17,242 bases of DNA from the NCBI GenBank assembly GCA_028288945.1, contig JAQGHH010000315.1, forward strand, positions 1 to 17,242, written 5' to 3'. A program made the translations under genes and the position numbers. Position 1 is the stretch's first letter. The number at the start of each line of letters is the position of its first letter. The notes below the pieces were generated by a model. It was not told the origin of the DNA and ran no database searches. It saw only the letters and a list, made by a program, of their open reading frames with translations. Shown here piece by piece: positions 16,228-17,242 of this stretch. Source of the DNA: Phycisphaerales bacterium (lineage in GTDB: Bacteria; Planctomycetota; Phycisphaerae; Tepidisphaerales; Tepidisphaeraceae).

Positions 16228-16233
16228 GGAGGA
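16228..16233 (+). promoter_or_regulatory. Shine-Dalgarno site of the HEAT-unit protein gene
   Basis: GGAGGA lies 8 nt before the ATG at 16242, the strongest ribosome site in the window. It confirms a coding start in a frame that runs to the right edge. Confidence 0.75.
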
Positions 16234-16241
16234 ACCGCGTC

Positions 16242-17242
16242 ATGAAGAAGACAATACCCCTCGCCGCCGCTTGTCTGCTTTCCGCCGCGTGTTTGAACGC
16301 GTATGTCCGTGCCCAGGAAGCCCCCGCCGCCAGGCCCGCCGGCCCGGCCACCCAGCCGGCGGCTCCGGATGTCGCGACCCTGATCCGCCAGCTCGGCGAC
16401 GATGATTTCCACGTCCGCCAGGAAGCCGGCCACGAACTCAGCCGGATGGGAAAGGCCGCCCTCCCGGCGCTGAAGGAAGCTCAAAAATCCGCGGACCCGG
16501 AAATCCGCTCTCGCGCGCTGGAGATCGTGCAACGACAGGAGGCCCCGCCGCAGGACGGCGTCGTGCCGCAGGCCGGGGCGGGAAACTGGAATCAATCCGT
16601 CCGCATTTCGGTCATTAACGGCGCGAAGACCGTCGACGTCCACCAAGCCGGCCGCATGATCCACATCGAAGAAGACGGCACGGGATTGCGCATGACCGTC
16701 ACCGGCCAACTCGGCGGAAGGCCCACGACGCGCGAGTACAAGGCCGGCAGCCCCGACCAACTGAAAAAAGAAAACCCCGCGGCTTACGCCCTCTACCAGC
16801 AGTTCACCCGGAACGGCATTGAAGGAATCGACGGGATTAACGCCGGCGGAATCATCATCCACGGCAACCTCGGCCCGCTGGGCGGGTTTCAGCCGCGGAT
16901 GGCTCAGCAACCCCAGCAGCTTGTGCTGCCGCGTCGCGTCGGCCCCGGCGGCGATGACCTCAATCGCCTCGAAGACCAGCTCCTCGAGCAAATGAAAGGC
17001 GCAAAGCTCGCCGACGATCAGCAGGACCAGGTCAAAGGCCTGCTCAAAAACCTCCGCGAAGTCCTCCCCCCCGCCGACGCGGCGGGCGACGGCGTGGACG
17101 CGCAGATGCGCGAGTACAACCGCCGCAGCGACGCCCTGAGAAAACAGCTCCAGGACCTCAAGCTCCCCGACCCCGGCGACGCCCTCCCCCCACCCGCCTC
17201 CGGCCGCCTGGGCATCGCCGCCCAGGAAGAATTCGTCGAAGG
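16242..17242 (+). CDS. Secreted HEAT-unit protein of unknown function (3' partial)
   Basis: The frame is open from the ATG at 16242 to the right edge (333 codons, no stop), so the C terminus is missing. The start is fixed by GGAGGA. A signal peptide (MKKTIPLAAACLLSAACLNA..., cleavage near VRA-QE at 24) leads into a short Ala/Pro linker. Residues about 43-100 form a HEAT/armadillo-like unit (LIRQLGDDDFHVRQEAGHEL, then LPALKEAQKSADPEIRSRAL) of a type common in planctomycete secreted proteins. Residues about 115-165 look like a beta-rich domain (SVRISVINGAKTVDVHQAGR). Residues 235-310 are charged and helical, possibly a coiled coil (LEDQLLEQMKGAKLADDQQD, REYNRRSDALRKQLQDLKLP). No enzyme motif is seen. 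A PDZ or other domain could follow beyond the edge. It is not obviously linked to ppk1. Confidence 0.85.
   Translation, partial: MKKTIPLAAACLLSAACLNAYVRAQEAPAARPAGPATQPAAPDVATLIRQLGDDDFHVRQEAGHELSRMGKAALPALKEAQKSADPEIRSRALEIVQRQEAPPQDGVVPQAGAGNWNQSVRISVINGAKTVDVHQAGRMIHIEEDGTGLRMTVTGQLGGRPTTREYKAGSPDQLKKENPAAYALYQQFTRNGIEGIDGINAGGIIIHGNLGPLGGFQPRMAQQPQQLVLPRRVGPGGDDLNRLEDQLLEQMKGAKLADDQQDQVKGLLKNLREVLPPADAAGDGVDAQMREYNRRSDALRKQLQDLKLPDPGDALPPPASGRLGIAAQEEFVE

Larger units (their letters stand above)
16030..16241. other. Intergenic region ppk1 / HEAT-unit protein
   Basis: These 212 nt hold a weak terminator (16102-16118), a small GGCCG/CGGCC hairpin (16174-16178 with 16185-16189) and the ribosome site of the next gene. 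No clear promoter is seen. Confidence 0.5.

Overview
The window is GC-rich with tightly packed genes. It looks like a bacterium of the Planctomycetes or a close relative, which is an inference. Three things point there: a secreted protein with a short HEAT-like unit of the type common in planctomycete secreted proteins, multiheme cytochromes with Ala/Pro linkers carrying acidic DDLL/DDLF motifs, and a heptose-activating HldE plus an outer-membrane barrel, which imply a Gram-negative envelope. No rRNA, tRNA, CRISPR array, transposase or phage gene was seen.

Region 1 (about 10560 down to 1, minus strand) is one co-directional redox cluster of seven genes. In transcription order they are: a pentaheme cytochrome c with a heme-free C-terminal domain; an outer-membrane beta-barrel protein; a membrane-anchored FAD/NAD(P)H/[2Fe-2S] reductase; a tetraheme cytochrome c554-like protein; a fusion of two cyclic-nucleotide-binding domains with a four-cluster ferredoxin; a five-helix b-type cytochrome with two HX13H helices; and a membrane-anchored hexaheme cytochrome with a duplicated Cys-rich N-terminal domain, which runs off the left edge. 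The last three are joined by ATGA stop/start overlaps. Together they would hold 15 c-type hemes, probably two b hemes, four cubane clusters, one [2Fe-2S] and one FAD. I read this as an electron-transfer chain running between cytoplasmic NAD(P)H/ferredoxin, the inner membrane and the periplasm, possibly reaching the outer membrane, with a second-messenger sensor built into one carrier. No catalytic oxidase or reductase that would name the terminal donor or acceptor lies in the window. This cluster is the best candidate for an undescribed system.

Region 2 (10579-12753) holds hldE (minus strand, ADP-heptose synthesis for LPS) between two non-coding elements. On its 3' side is a REP-like hairpin with 25-nt arms (10755-10827). 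On its 5' side is a 17-unit degenerate heptamer array (12461-12579) containing a 20-bp inverted repeat.

Region 3 (12754-17242, plus strand) holds a secreted type I phosphodiesterase/nucleotide pyrophosphatase-like enzyme, polyphosphate kinase 1 (ppk1), and a secreted HEAT-unit protein of unknown function that is cut by the right edge.
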